Below are positions 12,162 to 23,534 of a stretch of DNA of 64,000 nt, piece after piece. The notes under the pieces are model-generated. The model was not told where the DNA came from and did not search any database. It worked only from the letters and a program-made list of their open reading frames with translations. Source of the DNA: Siphonodentalium dalli. Its lineage: Eukaryota > Mollusca > Scaphopoda > Gadilida > Siphonodentaliidae. A program made the position numbers and the translations under genes. Numbering within the stretch: position 1 is the stretch's first letter; every line of letters starts with the position of its first letter. Location of the stretch: contig CP136068.1 of assembly GCA_032622095.1 (NCBI GenBank), forward strand, positions 49,782,443 through 49,846,442. The letters are read 5' to 3'.

Positions 12162-12329
12162 TGCCAGTGCATTCTCTTATATATGCAAGTCTCCCATAGG
12201 GAGCCTTGTATTTAAATAAGAGAATGCACTGGCTCTCAAGGTCATGGTAAATATTGTTAGGCCAATGTATTCTCTTCTATATGCGAGGTTCCCTATGGGA
12301 GACTTGCATATATAAGAGAATGCACTGGC
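12162..12329. mobile_element. Double-hairpin palindromic element (copy 1)
   Basis: Four related arms: 'gccagtgcattctcttatat' then 'atgcaagtctcccataggga'; its near-complement 'taagagaatgcactggc' by 12233; then a degenerate pair ending again in 'tataagagaatgcactggc' at 12329. The outermost arms match over about 40 bp and each half can also fold alone. A second copy is at about 24579-24745, where the same 'aaccctttcatgaagg' phrase also precedes it. Confidence 0.75.
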
Positions 12330-12394
12330 AGGAACATGTCTATAAATTTTCAAAACAATTCTCCAATAAACGCGGGCTGCAGAGTATTCTGATA

Positions 12395-12645
12395 TATTCA
12401 AATTTGAAATCCAAGATGGCTGCTGGAGGCCATGTTTTTTAATGAATTTCGGAGAAAAAGGGAGTCTCCCATCTAGTGGTCACCATGAAGATCCAAAAAA
12501 GTTTGGTGACGATCAGATGAGAGATGTGGTCTGAAGGATGTGCTAACAGAAATTGTTGACGGACGGATGGACGGCTAGACAGACGGACGGACGGATGCCA
12601 ACCCATGGCAATAGCTCAAACTTGACTTTGTCAAGTTGAGCTAAA
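12395..12645 (+). repeat. Pearl-like element, about one monomer (locus 2)
   Basis: Contains one monomer ('ccaagatggctgctggaggc', 'gatcagatgagagatgtgg') and then the family tail: a (GGAC)n-like stretch, 'acccatggcaatagctcaaa' and 'caagttgagctaaaa'. The left end with 'agctcaactt' is missing. It belongs to the family at 5916, 22489 and 34236. Confidence 0.75.
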
Positions 12646-12910
12646 AATCAACATTAACAAAGAAGAATAACTTTTGAAAGGTACATGTGTGCATCATCAT
12701 TGGTTACTTCTCTGAATTTGATTGAGATCTGATAAGCGATGGCTGATATGTTTCTGCTTGACTAATCGTACACATGTACAGCATTCACTTTGGATGGACA
12801 ATCATACACATGTAATCCTGTATACACACCATTGACTTCGGATGGACGATCGTACACATGTAATCCCATATACTCGCCATTGACTTCATTCATTGGAGTA
12901 TAATTATTTA

Positions 12911-13215
12911 CAAGCCTGGATATAGTGTGTCTGACATTTACAGAATTAGGTCCCCAGAGGGTGAATTTAGTGACGCTAGGCTGCTAGCCCGAATTTACCC
13001 TCTGGCAACCTCATTCTGCTTAGACCTCAACTACTATGGGAGACTTAGGATCAGATTGAAGTTCCCCAGTTGAAGTTGGTGATGTTCACCCATTAGTCAC
13101 CTTGATTATGCAATTAATCTTCTGCAAATTATGGGGTATAGAAACTGAACAGAAGGGAAAAAGTAACTAAAACAATGTTAATTTGAGACAGAAAATATTT
13201 CCCAGCAGGTGAGGT
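12911..13215 (+). mobile_element. GGTCCCCAGAGGG palindromic element, left half plus linker
   Basis: 'caagcctggatatagtgtgt' and 'ggtccccagagggtgaattt' begin it. The first terminal palindrome closes at 'cctcattctgct', and the linker follows ('gttccccagttgaagttggt', 'cttctgcaaatta', 'cttccc/atttcccagcaggtg'). The right terminal palindrome is absent. It ends about 25 bp from the donor of the 13240-13409 exon in gene orientation. Confidence 0.7.
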
Positions 13216-13239
13216 CTAAGGTTTACATCAGATACTTAC

Positions 13240-13409
13240 AGAGGTGAAAGCTGTTTGTCCGCTGGCTGATGGTACAGGGTCATGTTCAATGGGCGGTCGT
13301 CGAGATGCGGGAGCGTCCAAGCTGGATGATGTCGATTTCTGATGAACACTCAGGAACAACGATGATAGAGATACCACTGCCAATGCGATCAATGCCAAAT
13401 ATATTGTAC
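13240..13409 (-). CDS. Internal exon: second membrane segment and linker
   Basis: Minus-strand exon of 170 bp between acceptor 'ttccattatag' (starts 13409) and donor TCT|GTAAGT (ends 13240). Its first two bases (GT) complete the codon begun by the G that ends the 21267-20495 exon, and it finishes in phase 0, matching the next exon. It encodes 57 residues counting the codon split at its start: a membrane helix TIYLALIALAVVSLSSLFLS, then a Ser/Pro-rich polar linker (SSSLDAPASRRPPIEHDPVP) leading to the C-terminal domain. The exon is short, so on its own it would be weak. The phase agreement on both sides and the clean hydrophobic segment make it convincing. Confidence 0.78.
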
Positions 13410-13765
13410 CTATAATGGAATAAAAATGATAATGATGATATCACTGTTAGGTGTGTGCTGAAAAATTGTGAACATCCATTTTGCAAGAATTTATATAAAC
13501 CTTTGGGCTGAGATTGGTTTTAGCATCACTTTTAGGTCCATAGCCAAATTCATGGCTTACCAGCGATATCTAACACTGTGGCATATTATTGTTGATTGCT
13601 CCCAGCTTGAGTGGACTGACCTGAATACCATCATTGTGCTAGTTCCTTGATTTAACAGTTCATGGTAATAGCTTCTCACAATTTTCTTGCACACACCTAA
13701 CATTATATGTTGAGATTCTTGAAACAGAATTGAGCCCAACTAAATTACCATTCCACCTTTTTACT
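13410..13765. other. Intron, nothing assigned
   Basis: Start of the ~7.1-kb intron between the 21267-20495 and 13409-13240 exons. No repeat or exon recognised. Confidence 0.4.
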
Positions 13766-14650
13766 AGTTCAGATCATGTACTTTTTATAGCAGTTATTCA
13801 TATCCACTCAATTTGTATATTTGTTCAGAACGCTGTTCCCAAAATTTTCCTTCTAAAACTATGATTAAAGTCATCTTTTTGACATTTTTATTGTTATATA
13901 ATTATGCTTGATGTGGTCTTCAGATATTATAGATTTCTTCATGTGGTGTACTAGCTCAGATGTGGAAACCCCTTAATAAACTTAAAGAAATTCAATCTAG
14001 TTCAGATAATGCACTTTTATAGCAATTATTCATTTCCACTCAATTTGTATATTTGTTGAGAACGTTATTCCAAAAATTTCCCTTCTAAAACTATGATTAA
14101 AGTCATCTTTTTGACATTTTTATTTTTTTATAATTATGCTTATATTATATATTTCTTCATGTGGTGTACTAGCTTAAAGTGATGTGAAACACTCTGGTTG
14201 GGAGATCAAATCAAAATGGAGAATAATCTTGCTCAAAGTAGTTATTTTTATGAATATTAATCCAAATTTACAACACACACCGTCAGTCTTATATATTTAT
14301 AAAATGCAATAAGTATCGATGGCGAAATAATTTGCATTAGTTTATCACCGATTGATGCGTCCCAAATCGATATGTAAATATTTACAATTGAGCATAGTTC
14401 AGACGGTGTTTTCTATGGAGTTGTATGGTCGATTTCTTTTGAGATTTTGGCCGATGTTAGTAGAATGCTGCATTCCCCCAGTTGGCATAGCACTTGAGTA
14501 CTAATTTATCAGTTTCATGCACCCGAACAAATCCATAATATGTCTTTAACAATTAATTAGTTTTCTGTGTAGAAATCTAAACTTTCCACCTCCTGACATA
14601 GCTCAGATGTGGAAATCCCTAAATAAACTTATAGATATTCAATCTCCTTA
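13766..14650 (+). repeat. ~234-bp tandem duplication, second copy interrupted
   Basis: 'agttcagatcatgtactttt' at 13766 and 'agttcagataatgcactttt' at about 14000 start two long copies sharing 'ttaaagtcatctttttgaca' and 'ttcttcatgtggtgtacta'. The first continues through 'agctcagatgtggaaacccc'. The second breaks at 14174 and resumes at 14599 with 'tagctcagatgtggaaatcc', after a 424-bp insertion. Confidence 0.75.
14175..14598 (+). mobile_element. 424-bp insertion, dispersed repeat (copy 1)
   Basis: Interrupts the second copy of the 234-bp duplication, with 'tagct' at both junctions (14170-14174, 14599-14603) as a probable 5-bp target duplication. It begins 'taaagtgatgtgaaacactc'. A diverged relative begins 'taaagtgatgtgaaacactc' at about 24178 and shares 'aatgcgtccca' and 'cataatatgtc'. 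No coding capacity is seen and the class is unknown (SINE-like or MITE). Confidence 0.65.
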
Positions 14651-14889
14651 TAGCAACCCTTTCAATAACAAGAATCCTTTGAAATTTCCATGGAACTTAT
14701 TTTGCAGATATGTTTACAATGTTGCATTATTATTCCCAAACACACAGGCGAAACATCAGCATTTTGTAGCAGGACTCACATTTGCCGCAAAATTCTTCTG
14801 GCCATTTCTGATTATTTTTTGGCTATATTTCAGAAACATTAACCAAATTGAACAAGAGCATCGCTTGGGCGTGGCAAAATATGACTGTG

Positions 14890-15180
14890 GTAATTCAAAC
14901 AAAGGGCCATAACTTTGGTGAAAATTTTAACTTGATCTGTATATTGGGCTAGTAAACTCACATACCAAATTTTATTCTATTCAGTTCAGCATTACTTAAA
15001 GTTATCATCCAGAAACGAAAATTAAGTGCAAATTCCAACAAAAAGGGCCATAACTCTGGTGAAAATTGACGGGTGGAACCCAAATTCGAGCTTGACCTGT
15101 ATTTTGGGCTAGTAAACTCATATACCAAATTTCATTCCATTCAGTTCAGACTTACTAAAGTTATCATCTGGAAATTAACA
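14890..15180 (+). repeat. Two ~150-bp monomers with 'gggccataactctggtgaaa'
   Basis: 'aaagggccataactttggtg' (about 14900) and 'aaagggccataactctggtg' (about 15044) start two monomers, each continuing with 'ttgggctagtaaactcanat', 'accaaatttnattc' and 'ttcagttcag'. The phrases overlap those of the other monomer families in the window. Confidence 0.75.
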
Positions 15181-15185
15181 AGACA

Positions 15186-16164
15186 GTCAATGACTGTGGG
15201 GTCGCTCACCAGACTGCAAAGACTGATAAGACTGGGACTCTGGAGACCAAAACAGTCAGCACTTTTCATAATCACTTTAAAAGAAGTAGATTTAAACAGG
15301 ATATGTGGCTAGAGAGACTTCAAGTATGTAGCTTGGTAAAAATCCACCTTGAAATTGCCAACTGTACACTACTGATCACCCCCCTCCTCCAGCTCAACAA
15401 GTCCCCTCCCGACCGGGATCCAGACTCCCAAGTCTTAGGTTGGAATTTCACAACCGACACCTCAAACTTTTTCAATTGTTGGAAATTTCCAATCTCACAA
15501 GCGCCTTTTTCTAAAACCATTTAAACATGTTTGAAGCCCAATTATCCATTGACCCAAAACACAATACATGTATGTCAGACCAATCAGTCAGGTGGTTCCA
15601 AGGTAGATGTTTTAATGAATTTGGTATTTCGATGATTTTATTAGACACAAAAGTGTTAACTCCCCATAGCCTGCCATTTCTTGACAGGTTGACCTCATTT
15701 TAACAAATCTGAATCTCAGTCACTAAAGGATCCTCCTGATTCCTCCATACTATATGTAAGCTAAATAGTCCAAACTCTCTTGAGAAGACATTTTAAGAAT
15801 TACTATAGAGACATATAGTTATGTCCCTGGTCGCACCCTATTTAACCTGGTGACCCCATCTGAATAAATTTGAATCCCAGACACCAAAGAACCCTTCATA
15901 CATATCATAAATATCAGTCAAATAGACCTGATGGTCCTTGTGAAGGAAGCATATTAAGAGGGAAACTGTCCTTCACTTGGCCCCTATTTGACCAGGTGCC
16001 CCCATTAAAAAAATCTGAATTGCAGTCAAGGAAGAACATTCCATTCTATATAAGCCAACTAGTTCTTGCAAACATATTTTAAGAATTACTATGTAGTGAA
16101 ATAGTTAAGTCTCTTGCTCTGCCCTTATTTGACTTTGTGATCCCATTTTCACAAATCTGATAAG
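15186..16164 (+). repeat. Degenerate monomer repeats of the 'gaccccatttgaac' type
   Basis: 15186-15297 ('gactgtggggtcgctcacca', 'agactgggactctggagacc') recurs in reverse at about 54580-54690. From 15650 to 16160, units of about 170-200 bp repeat 'ttaagaattactat', 'tatttgac...ggtgacccca' and 'aaatctgaat'. These are related to 17577-18418. The ORFs at 15303-15524 and 15320-15520 are not supported as genes. Confidence 0.6.
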
Positions 16165-17240
16165 GATAAAAATTAAGTTCCCCAGTTGAAGTTGGTGATA
16201 TTCACCCATTGGGCACCTCATTTATGAATTTTATCTTCTGCAAATTAGGGGATATAGAAACTTCCTAGAAGGGAAATTTAACTAACAACAATGTAAATTT
16301 GATACTATAGATACTTCCCAGAAGATGAGGCCTAAGCAGAATGAGGTCGCCAGAGGGTGAATTTGGTGATGCTAGCCTGCTGTGCGGGATAGCATCACAA
16401 AAAGCGTGTCTGTTCCTACATTGTGCATGCCTGGCCTCAAGCAACACAATGTATTATACAACAAGCCTTGAAATAGTGTGATAGTGTGTCTGTCATTTGC
16501 AGAATGAGGTCCCCAGAGGGTGAATTTAGTGACGCTAAATTCACCCTCTGGGGACCTCATTCTGATAAGGCCCTCAACTGCTATGGAAGACCTAGAATAA
16601 AATTGAATTTCCCCAGTTGAAGTTGGTGATGTTCACCCATTGGGCCCCTCAATTATGAATTTTATCTTCTGCAAATTAGGGGATATAGAAACTTCCTAGA
16701 AGGGAAATTTAACTAACAACAATGTAAATTTTATACTCTAGATACTTCCCAGAAGATGAGGCCTAAGCAGAATGAGGTCTCCAAATGGTGAATTTGGTGA
16801 TGCTAGCCCGCTGTGTGGGATAGCATCACTAAAGGCATGTCTGTTCCTACATTGTGCATGTCTGGCCTCAAGCAACACACTGTATTATACAATCAAGCCT
16901 TGAGATAGTCTGTCTGTTATTTGCAGAATGAGGTCCCCAGAGGGTGAATTTAGTGACGCTATCCTGCACAGCGGGCTAGTATCACTAAATTCACCCTCTG
17001 GGGACCTCATTCTGATAAGGCCCTCAACTGCTATGGAAGACCTAGAATAAGATTGAAGTTCCCCAGTTGAAATTGGTGATGTTCACCCATTGGGCACCTC
17101 AATCATGAATTTTATCTTCTGCAAATTAAGGGATACAGAAACTTCCTAGAAGGGAAATTTAACTAACAACAATGTAAATTTGATACTATAGATACTTCCC
17201 AGAAGATGAGGCCTAAGCAGAATGAGATCTTGAGACTCTA
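16165..17240 (+). repeat. Tandem GGTCCCCAGAGGG palindromic elements, ~430-450 bp period
   Basis: Linker phrases 'ttccccagttgaa.ttggtg' start near 16178, 16609 and 17058, alternating with palindromes around 16340-16400, 16495-16565, 16765-16820 and 16920-17015 ('gaggtccccagagggtgaat' ... 'attcaccctctggggacctc'). The copies share 'cctaagcagaatgaggt' and 'acttcccagaagatgaggcc'. This looks like a local tandem amplification of the element seen singly elsewhere. Confidence 0.8.
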
Positions 17241-17576
17241 GATACTTCCCAGACGATGAGGGTGCTTCATTGATAACACCATTAATCTCATTTAAATTAT
17301 GAATGACATGAATACACTCCCTGGGGACTCTGACTATACAGAAGTTCTCTTATCTCTCTATCTGCCCTGCCATGTGTCATGTCTGTCAGTTCATGTTTTT
17401 TAATTTATTTAAATAAAAAATACTTTATTTACCTGTGAGTTAGGAGGTGAGATAGGGTGGAATGCTGTTGGTTGAGGACAGGGTGGGGTTCTGGGTCATG
17501 TGGGGGGTGATAAATTTTTTTTGTATGTTAAATTGATCAAGGAGTTCCTGAATTTTTTATTATTTTTTGGGGAATT
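17241..17576. other. Intron spacer, nothing assigned
   Basis: Low-complexity, GT- and T-rich patches; no gene or clear repeat. Confidence 0.4.
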
Positions 17577-18418
17577 ATGGCCATAACTCTGTTAAAATAT
17601 ATCGGATCAAACCCATATTTTAACTTGATCTGTATATAAGTGTCAAAAATTCATATACCAAATTTGGTGTTGATCAGATGAAAAATGTTTGAGTAATCCT
17701 GTCTTGGATGAATTCTATATCAAAACAAGAGTGGAAGGGGTTAAATAAACAATACCAAAATCCATACAGATGAAGAACATGCTAAGAAAAATCTAGGTAA
17801 GAAATATGAGACTGTGATGTGTCCTAAACAAAAATTAAAGGTCAAAATTAAATTTTTTGTTTTTAAATTATGTCCCTAGCTCTGCCCCTATTTGACCCAG
17901 TGACCCCATTTGAACAAATCTGAACCCCAGTCACCCAAGGTCTCTCTGTACCAAATAGAAGCTAAATCGGCCAAATATTTTTTTAGAAGAAGTCATTGTA
18001 AGAATTACTATGAGTTATGGCCCTGGTTTCTCAACTAATTGACCGGGTGACCTCATTTGAACAAATCTGAACACCAGTCACCCAAGGACCCTCCATACCA
18101 AATATTAGCTAAATCGACACAATGGTGATGGACAAGAAGTTGTTGTAAGAATTACTATGGAGGAATAGAGTTATGGCCCTGGTTTCGCAACTATTTGACC
18201 CAGTGACCTCATTTGAACAAATCTGAATGAGAGTCACCTAGGGAACATCCACACCAAATATGAACCAATTCGGCATTACGGTTTCAGAGGAGAAGATGTT
18301 CAAAGAATTGTTGACGGACGGACGGATGGACGGACGGATGGACGGACGGATGGACGGACGGACGACGGACGAGGAGTGATGACTATAGCTCCACCGGAGA
18401 CTTCGTCTCAGGTGAGCT
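17577..18418 (+). repeat. Interspersed element with ~150-bp monomers; inverted twin at 50941
   Basis: Starts 'ggccataactctgttaaaat' and ends with (GGAC)n and 'gaggagtgatgactatagct' then 'cgtctcaggtgagctaa'. Monomers with 'tgacctcatttgaacaaatc' start at about 17901, 18048 and 18204. The element reappears in reverse orientation at 50941-51799 with the same order of parts, including 'gatgaagaacatgctaagaa' and 'gaattctatatcaaaacaag'. Confidence 0.85.
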
Positions 18419-19544
18419 AAAAAGTGAATGAATTGACAGACAGACGGATGGATGGACCAATAATATAATATGTCGGTTTTTTTTTAAACGAGCGTATAAT
18501 AACCAAAACATGGGATCATCAAGATAATTGAAACTAAAAGAAAATATATAGAAGTACGCAAAATAATAACTTATAAATTTTGAGTTGGACAAAAGTGATA
18601 AAGGAAATGTGCATGGTAGCCGGTAACGTATATATCAACCTAAATGTGCATGGTAGCCTGTAATTATTGTATATCATCCTAAATTTAAAATGAGCACTGA
18701 TTCGCCTACATTGTCTTATTTTGAAACCACAAAGCAGTGAAGTATTGTCATTTGATTAAGAAAGAATACCATTCTAGCAGAGCTCAAATCACCACTACTG
18801 TTAATATGTTTTGATAAGTAATCACGAGCGACTTACACAGGCAAGAAATGTCAGCAGTCAGCAGATTTGTATATTTACAAAATTGCCACCAAAAACAGAT
18901 TATTATAAATTTATTCCGGGTTCACCTCAAAATTGAGCTTCAACGACCAGACTAATAGAACATGACAATGTTACTTTGTGTTTGTTCGCATTTAATTCCA
19001 AATATCCGTCAAGTTTGTCGATCAAATTGATTTGAAAGGAAACCATCGGAATTTGTCAACTAATTGTTTACTAACATTGTTATGACACACAACAGTGTAA
19101 CAGCTGGCAAAATTGACTAACAAGTGTTTATGGAATCCCTAACAAACGGCTACATGTTATATCTATTTTACACATTTTGAACTATAAAGTTTGGGATGAC
19201 ATATTATATCTGTCCCATTGTTTTATTATTTATATGATTGAGAACTATGAAATGCTACAAGTTACTGCCATATTTATTCTGACCAAGCATGTGCTCCATG
19301 CATACAGCCTCTACGACGATATTCCACCAAAATTGTCAGGTAAATGTGCCAGTATGTGAACGTACCCATATTATTTGATTGTTTCATAATTTTCTTCACA
19401 TTGCTAATGCATCTGAAGGGTGATTTCGTTTCTTATCAATTGGTTTGTGACCAGTGATGATAGTGTATTAATATTAAGAAAGAAAATCATATTTGTGTAT
19501 GGCAGTGCAAATAGAACTATTGTTTCAGGTTTAGGTTTGGGTAC
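18419..19544. other. Intron, nothing assigned
   Basis: No exon or repeat recognised on either strand. Short ORFs here (for example 18383-18592 minus and 19177-19359 plus) have no coding character. Confidence 0.45.
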
Positions 19545-20000
19545 TATCAACCCCACCACCCCTTCTGAAATGAAAATGCCACAGAATTTTGTTTCTTAAA
19601 TGATATTTTTATGACCAGCGATAGCAGGATAACTATTGAGGAAAAATCAGCTTTGTATTTGACAGTATGTGCTAATAAAAGTAAATTTTTGGGTTTTTTG
19701 GGATACTTAAAAAAAAAACCCTTCTGAAATGAAAATTGTGTATTATTGATCATTGATGACTAGAGCACTATTAATATAAAAATAAGTTTTGTACTCGAAA
19801 GTGCAAATAAAAGTAATTTTTGGGGGTTCTTTCAAAAACCCCCTTCTGAAGTGAAAACGCCAGGGAATTTTGTTTCGGAAATTGTGTATTGTTGAGCAGT
19901 GATTGCTTGAGCACTATTAACATAAAAATTATCTTCGTACTCAAAAGTGCAAAATAGAAGTCATTTTGGGGGGTGTTGTGGGGTCTCTGGCCTCCATATG
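19545..20000 (+). repeat. ~125-160 bp tandem repeat, about 3 copies
   Basis: 'cccttctgaaatgaaaa' recurs at about 19560, 19720 and 19842, each copy continuing with 'gcaaataaaagtaantttt' and 'gagcactattaa'. The ORFs at 19547-19753 and 19771-20004 are artefacts of the repeat. Confidence 0.7.
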
Positions 20001-20102
20001 CCAAGATTGCGGAATTTAAGAAATCTGATTTCTTTGAGCATTCCTAGAATGTAAAAAATCTGGGGCATCAAACCTTTCGTAAGTGATTGTGCAAATAGAA
20101 CC

Positions 20103-20404
20103 CAGCAGGCTCCATTGTTAATTGTTTTTAGTTACTTTTTCCCTTCTCTTCAGTTTCTATATCCCCTAATTTGCAGAAGATAAAATGCATAATTGAGGTG
20201 ACTTATGGGTGAACATCACCAACATCAACTAGGGAACTTCAATCTGATCGTAGGTCTCATGCAGCAGTTGAGGCCTAAGCATAATGAGGTCCCCAGCGGG
20301 TGAATTTGGTGATGCTGGCCAAATGTGATGGATGGCGTCACTGAATTCATCCTCTGGGGACCTCATTCTGCAAATAACAGACACACTATTTGCAGGTTTG
20401 CATC
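20103..20404 (-). mobile_element. GGTCCCCAGAGGG palindromic element, linker plus one end
   Basis: Linker in reverse orientation ('tcccttctcttcagtttcta', 'cccctaatttgcagaagata') followed by a terminal palindrome, 'aatgaggtccccagcgggtg' to 'ctctggggacctcattctgc', and 'aaataacagacacactattt'. One terminal palindrome is missing. It ends about 90 bp from the donor of the exon at 20495-21267. Confidence 0.75.
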
Positions 20405-20494
20405 CACAGAATTTATACCCCGTTATAGATACACCATTTTTAATTGAAACAAAAGTTATTAGTAAATCTTTGTCCTATGTATATCAGTACATAC

Positions 20495-21267
20495 CAGCTC
20501 CACTCTCAACATCCAACCGGGCTCGTATGTTGTACTGCATTGTCTCCAGGCTCTCCAGCTTGTTCTTGGTCTCCTGACTGTGTCGCTCTACTCCTTCTTT
20601 TATAACAACATCGGCATTGGATTTCTCAAAGAATTTCTCATCAGCCTCACTTTTAATCGCATACAGAACTGCAGCAATTCCATTTTTCTCTCCATCAGTT
20701 TTGCTAATTGGCTTTGGATAATAACGCTGATCATAACTAAATTGTAAAATGTTAAACAAATGATCTACTTTGTAACTGAAATAATCCTGTTTCAGGAACT
20801 TATTGAAAAAATCAACCAATTCATCAATCTTTCGCGAATTTATGATAACATTGAATCCATTCTGTAGTGTTCTCAGGGCCTCTGCCTCATCAGCGCGGAA
20901 TTGTTTTGGTACCAATTCAGCCACTTCCTTCTTATAATTGGCTGAGTCGACTTTATCATCTACAGCTTTCTTCCATGTATTAATTTTACCTTCGTTTGCA
21001 TTCCGCAAATTATCAAATTCATTTTTGTTGTCATTTCTTAAATCAATTTTTGCACTATTTAGGATATTGTTCACATTACTTTGAACTTCATTTTTAACAT
21101 CTGTCTGAACTTCTTTTTTAATATCTGTGAGATGCTTTGTTATATCAGGAGGTTCCACACGTTCACGCTTCTTGAACACCTCTATCATACAGTCATCCAG
21201 GGTTTTCTCCTTCTGATTGCATATCGTCAAGATATTCTTTTCCAACATGGTCACTGTTTCGTCCTGT
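20495..21267 (-). CDS. Large internal exon: ~257-residue helical region between two TM segments
   Basis: Minus-strand exon between acceptor 'catcttttttacag' (starts 21267) and donor G|GTATGT (ends 20495). Its first base (A) completes the AG left by the 28903-28396 exon to give AGA, and its last base (G) pairs with GT of the next exon. The frame has no stop over 773 bp. The product begins QDETVTMLEKNILTICNQKE and is highly charged and mostly helical, with coiled-coil-like stretches (DIKKEVQTDVKNEVQSNVNN) and a more globular part (FNKFLKQDYFSYKVDHLFNI, GIAAVLYAIKSEADEKFFE). Only two cysteines, both near the start. I recognise no family. Starting translation at an internal Met here would be wrong: the splice acceptor lies just upstream, in frame with the preceding exon. 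Confidence 0.87.
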
Positions 21268-21278
21268 CTGTAAAAAAG

Positions 21279-21530
21279 ATGGAGATATGCATTTACATTA
21301 CTAGTACTACATAAATGGAGATATTACATTTACATTACTAGTACTACATAAATGGAGATATTACATTTACATTACTAGTACTACATAAATGGAGATATTA
21401 CATTTACATTACTAGTACTACATAAATGGAGATATTACATTTACATTACTAGTACTACATAAATGGAGATATTACATTTACATTACTCCATGGTAGGATA
21501 TATTACTTCTACATTACTCCATATATGGTC
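21279..21530 (+). repeat. 37-bp minisatellite next to a splice acceptor
   Basis: Perfect or near-perfect 37-bp units (aaatggagatattacattta + cattactagtactacat), about five copies from about 21281 to 21487, then degenerate copies with 'attactccat'. It starts about 12 bp outside exon base 21267 on the acceptor side, so it occupies the region where the branch point should lie. Confidence 0.93.
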
Positions 21531-21892
21531 ATATACATATAGAATCAATTTTACATTTATGGGTGTATAAAATTTATGGGTGTATAAAATAGCAAGTGTG
21601 GACTAACAACATTCTCAGTACAATTTCGTTTCTCTATTATACTTAATCATGGAATAAGAAAATTCAAGATATTCACAAATCATATAATAATAGCGTTCAA
21701 ATGCCTGGTTAAATGATTCATGTATATATAACATGCTATAATAAAAGAGTAAACTGTAAAAAAATATATATCATAATCTGGTTGTAAAAATATGCAAAAT
21801 GAAATTAAAAAGTTTTATTTTCAAACAGCAAAGATTGTTTTGAAGGCAGATGTAATGTGGCTGAATTGGTCAGTTTTGCATGTTTCCTTTAA
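21531..21892. other. Intron, nothing assigned
   Basis: AT-rich; a short local duplication 'tttatgggtgtataaaat' at 21556-21590. No gene. Confidence 0.45.
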
Positions 21893-22215
21893 TTAGGGTA
21901 CCCATGATCTCAAACATTGATTAGGGTACCCAGGATCTTGAGTCGTTAATTAGGGTACCCAGGATCTCGAGTCGTTAATTAGGGTACCCAGGATCTCGAG
22001 TCGTTAATTAGGGTACCCAGGATCTCGAGTCGTTAATTAGGGTACCCAGGATCTTGAGTCGATAATTAGGGTACCCAGGATCTCAAATCGTACCCAGAAT
22101 ATCAAAACATTGATTAGGGTTACCCATGTCTCAAAACTTTGACTTGAGTACCCAGGATCTCAAAAAGTTGATGTAGGTATCCAGGATCTCAAAACGTTGA
22201 TTTGGATACCCAGAA
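21893..22215 (+). repeat. 29-bp minisatellite with GGTACC
   Basis: Units of ttaattagggtacccaggat + ctcgagtcg. About five are nearly identical (21945-22075), with degenerate copies on both sides ('tagggtacccatgatctcaa', 'gttgatttggatacccagaa'). There are no unique spacers, so it is not a CRISPR-like array. Confidence 0.92.
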
Positions 22216-22488
22216 TGTCAACAATCATGCCCAAGAAACCTCATAATCTTAAGATTGGTCATCTGATTTGAATCAATAACAACAAATTGTCATTTCTAGT
22301 CTATTCATACCAATTTTAGCCAAACAAAATTGTCTGTCCATCACAAATGTGCCTACACAAGGCCATGGTTAATTTAGTCTATGTATAGTGTCATCCTGGA
22401 TTATAAGAATAAAATGCAGTGATTATTCATTATAAATTAGTCTTGATATTATTTTAAAGTTACTAATATAGTTTAATAATGTAATTAT
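22216..22488. other. Intron, nothing assigned
   Basis: No repeat or exon recognised. Confidence 0.4.
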
Positions 22489-23189
22489 AATGAAAGTGTC
22501 AATGACACTGTAGCTCAACTTAGGTAGGGAAATAATTTAATGGTTGACAGTAAATGGAGGAATTAGGAAAGGTGCTAATTGAAATGTCTAAGTAAGACAA
22601 GATGTAAATGAGATCTGTCTATAACCCATGCTAATGGATTTTGTAGAAATATTTAGTCATACAAAGAGTAAAATCCAAAATGGCCATATTGTTTTGCCGA
22701 ATGACCCCAAAATGACTCGTTCCCATCAAGAGGTCACCCCGATGATCCATATGAAGTTTGGTGATGATCAGATCAGGGATGTGGTCTGTATGATGTGTCA
22801 AAGGATTTAGTGACGCAAAGAGTAAAATCCAAGATGGCCACCAGTGGCCATGTTTTTTGGCCGATTGATCCTAAAATGACTCGTTCCCATCTACATGTAA
22901 ATGTCAACATTCATGACAAATTTTATGATGATCAGACAATGGATTCAATTTTGAAATCCAAGATGGCCACCAGCGGCCATGTTTTTTGGCCGATATACCC
23001 CAAAATGACTCGTTCCCATCTACATGTCAATGTCAACATTCATGACAAATTTCATAAAGATCAGACCAAAGATACGACCTGTAGCCCGCGCCAAAGGAAT
23101 TTGTTGATGGATGCACACACGCACGCAGACATGGACGACGGACGCCAACCCATGGCAATAGCTCAAACTTACAAAGTAAGTTGAGCTAA
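22489..23189 (+). repeat. Pearl-like element, 2-3 monomers (locus 3)
   Basis: Complete ends of the family are present: 'aatgaaagtgtcaatgacac' then 'tgtagctcaactt' at the left, and 'catggcaatagctcaaactt' then 'acaaagtaagttgagctaa' at the right. Between them are a variant monomer (22672-22800) and two or so standard monomers with 'aagatggccaccag.ggccat' and 'cccatctacatgt'. The long ORF at 22795-23184 follows the repeat and is not a gene. Confidence 0.85.
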
Positions 23190-23534
23190 TAAAAGGGCAC
23201 AAGGCCATACATCTCCTGAATAAGGTGAATTTATTTGACCGGTGGCGTTTTTAGAATTGAAAATTTTGATTTTGGGAACAATCATTGAACAAAAGTTTGA
23301 TTCCAACTGTCTAAGTTGTTAACATATTTCATTAGATCGGGAGTTTGCCATATGAAGGCCACATACCAAGTTTCATCAAGTTCTGTCAAATGGTAATCAA
23401 ATCATCTGGAGAACAAATGTCTTGGAGGGATACCGCTCATGTCTATAGTCCCCTAATTTTTATTTTTGGAGGACTATAACATAGATGTTACTACCAATCT
23501 TGTTTACATTCATTTAATGCAAATGAAGCAAGTG
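23190..23534. other. Intron, nothing assigned
   Basis: No gene; possibly part of an older repeat ('ccaagtttcatcaagttctg'), not definable here. Confidence 0.4.

Noticed and set aside
21279-22215. 37-bp and 29-bp regular repeats resembling a CRISPR array
   Set aside because: They are pure tandem repeats with no unique spacers, in eukaryotic intron DNA, and no Cas genes are present.
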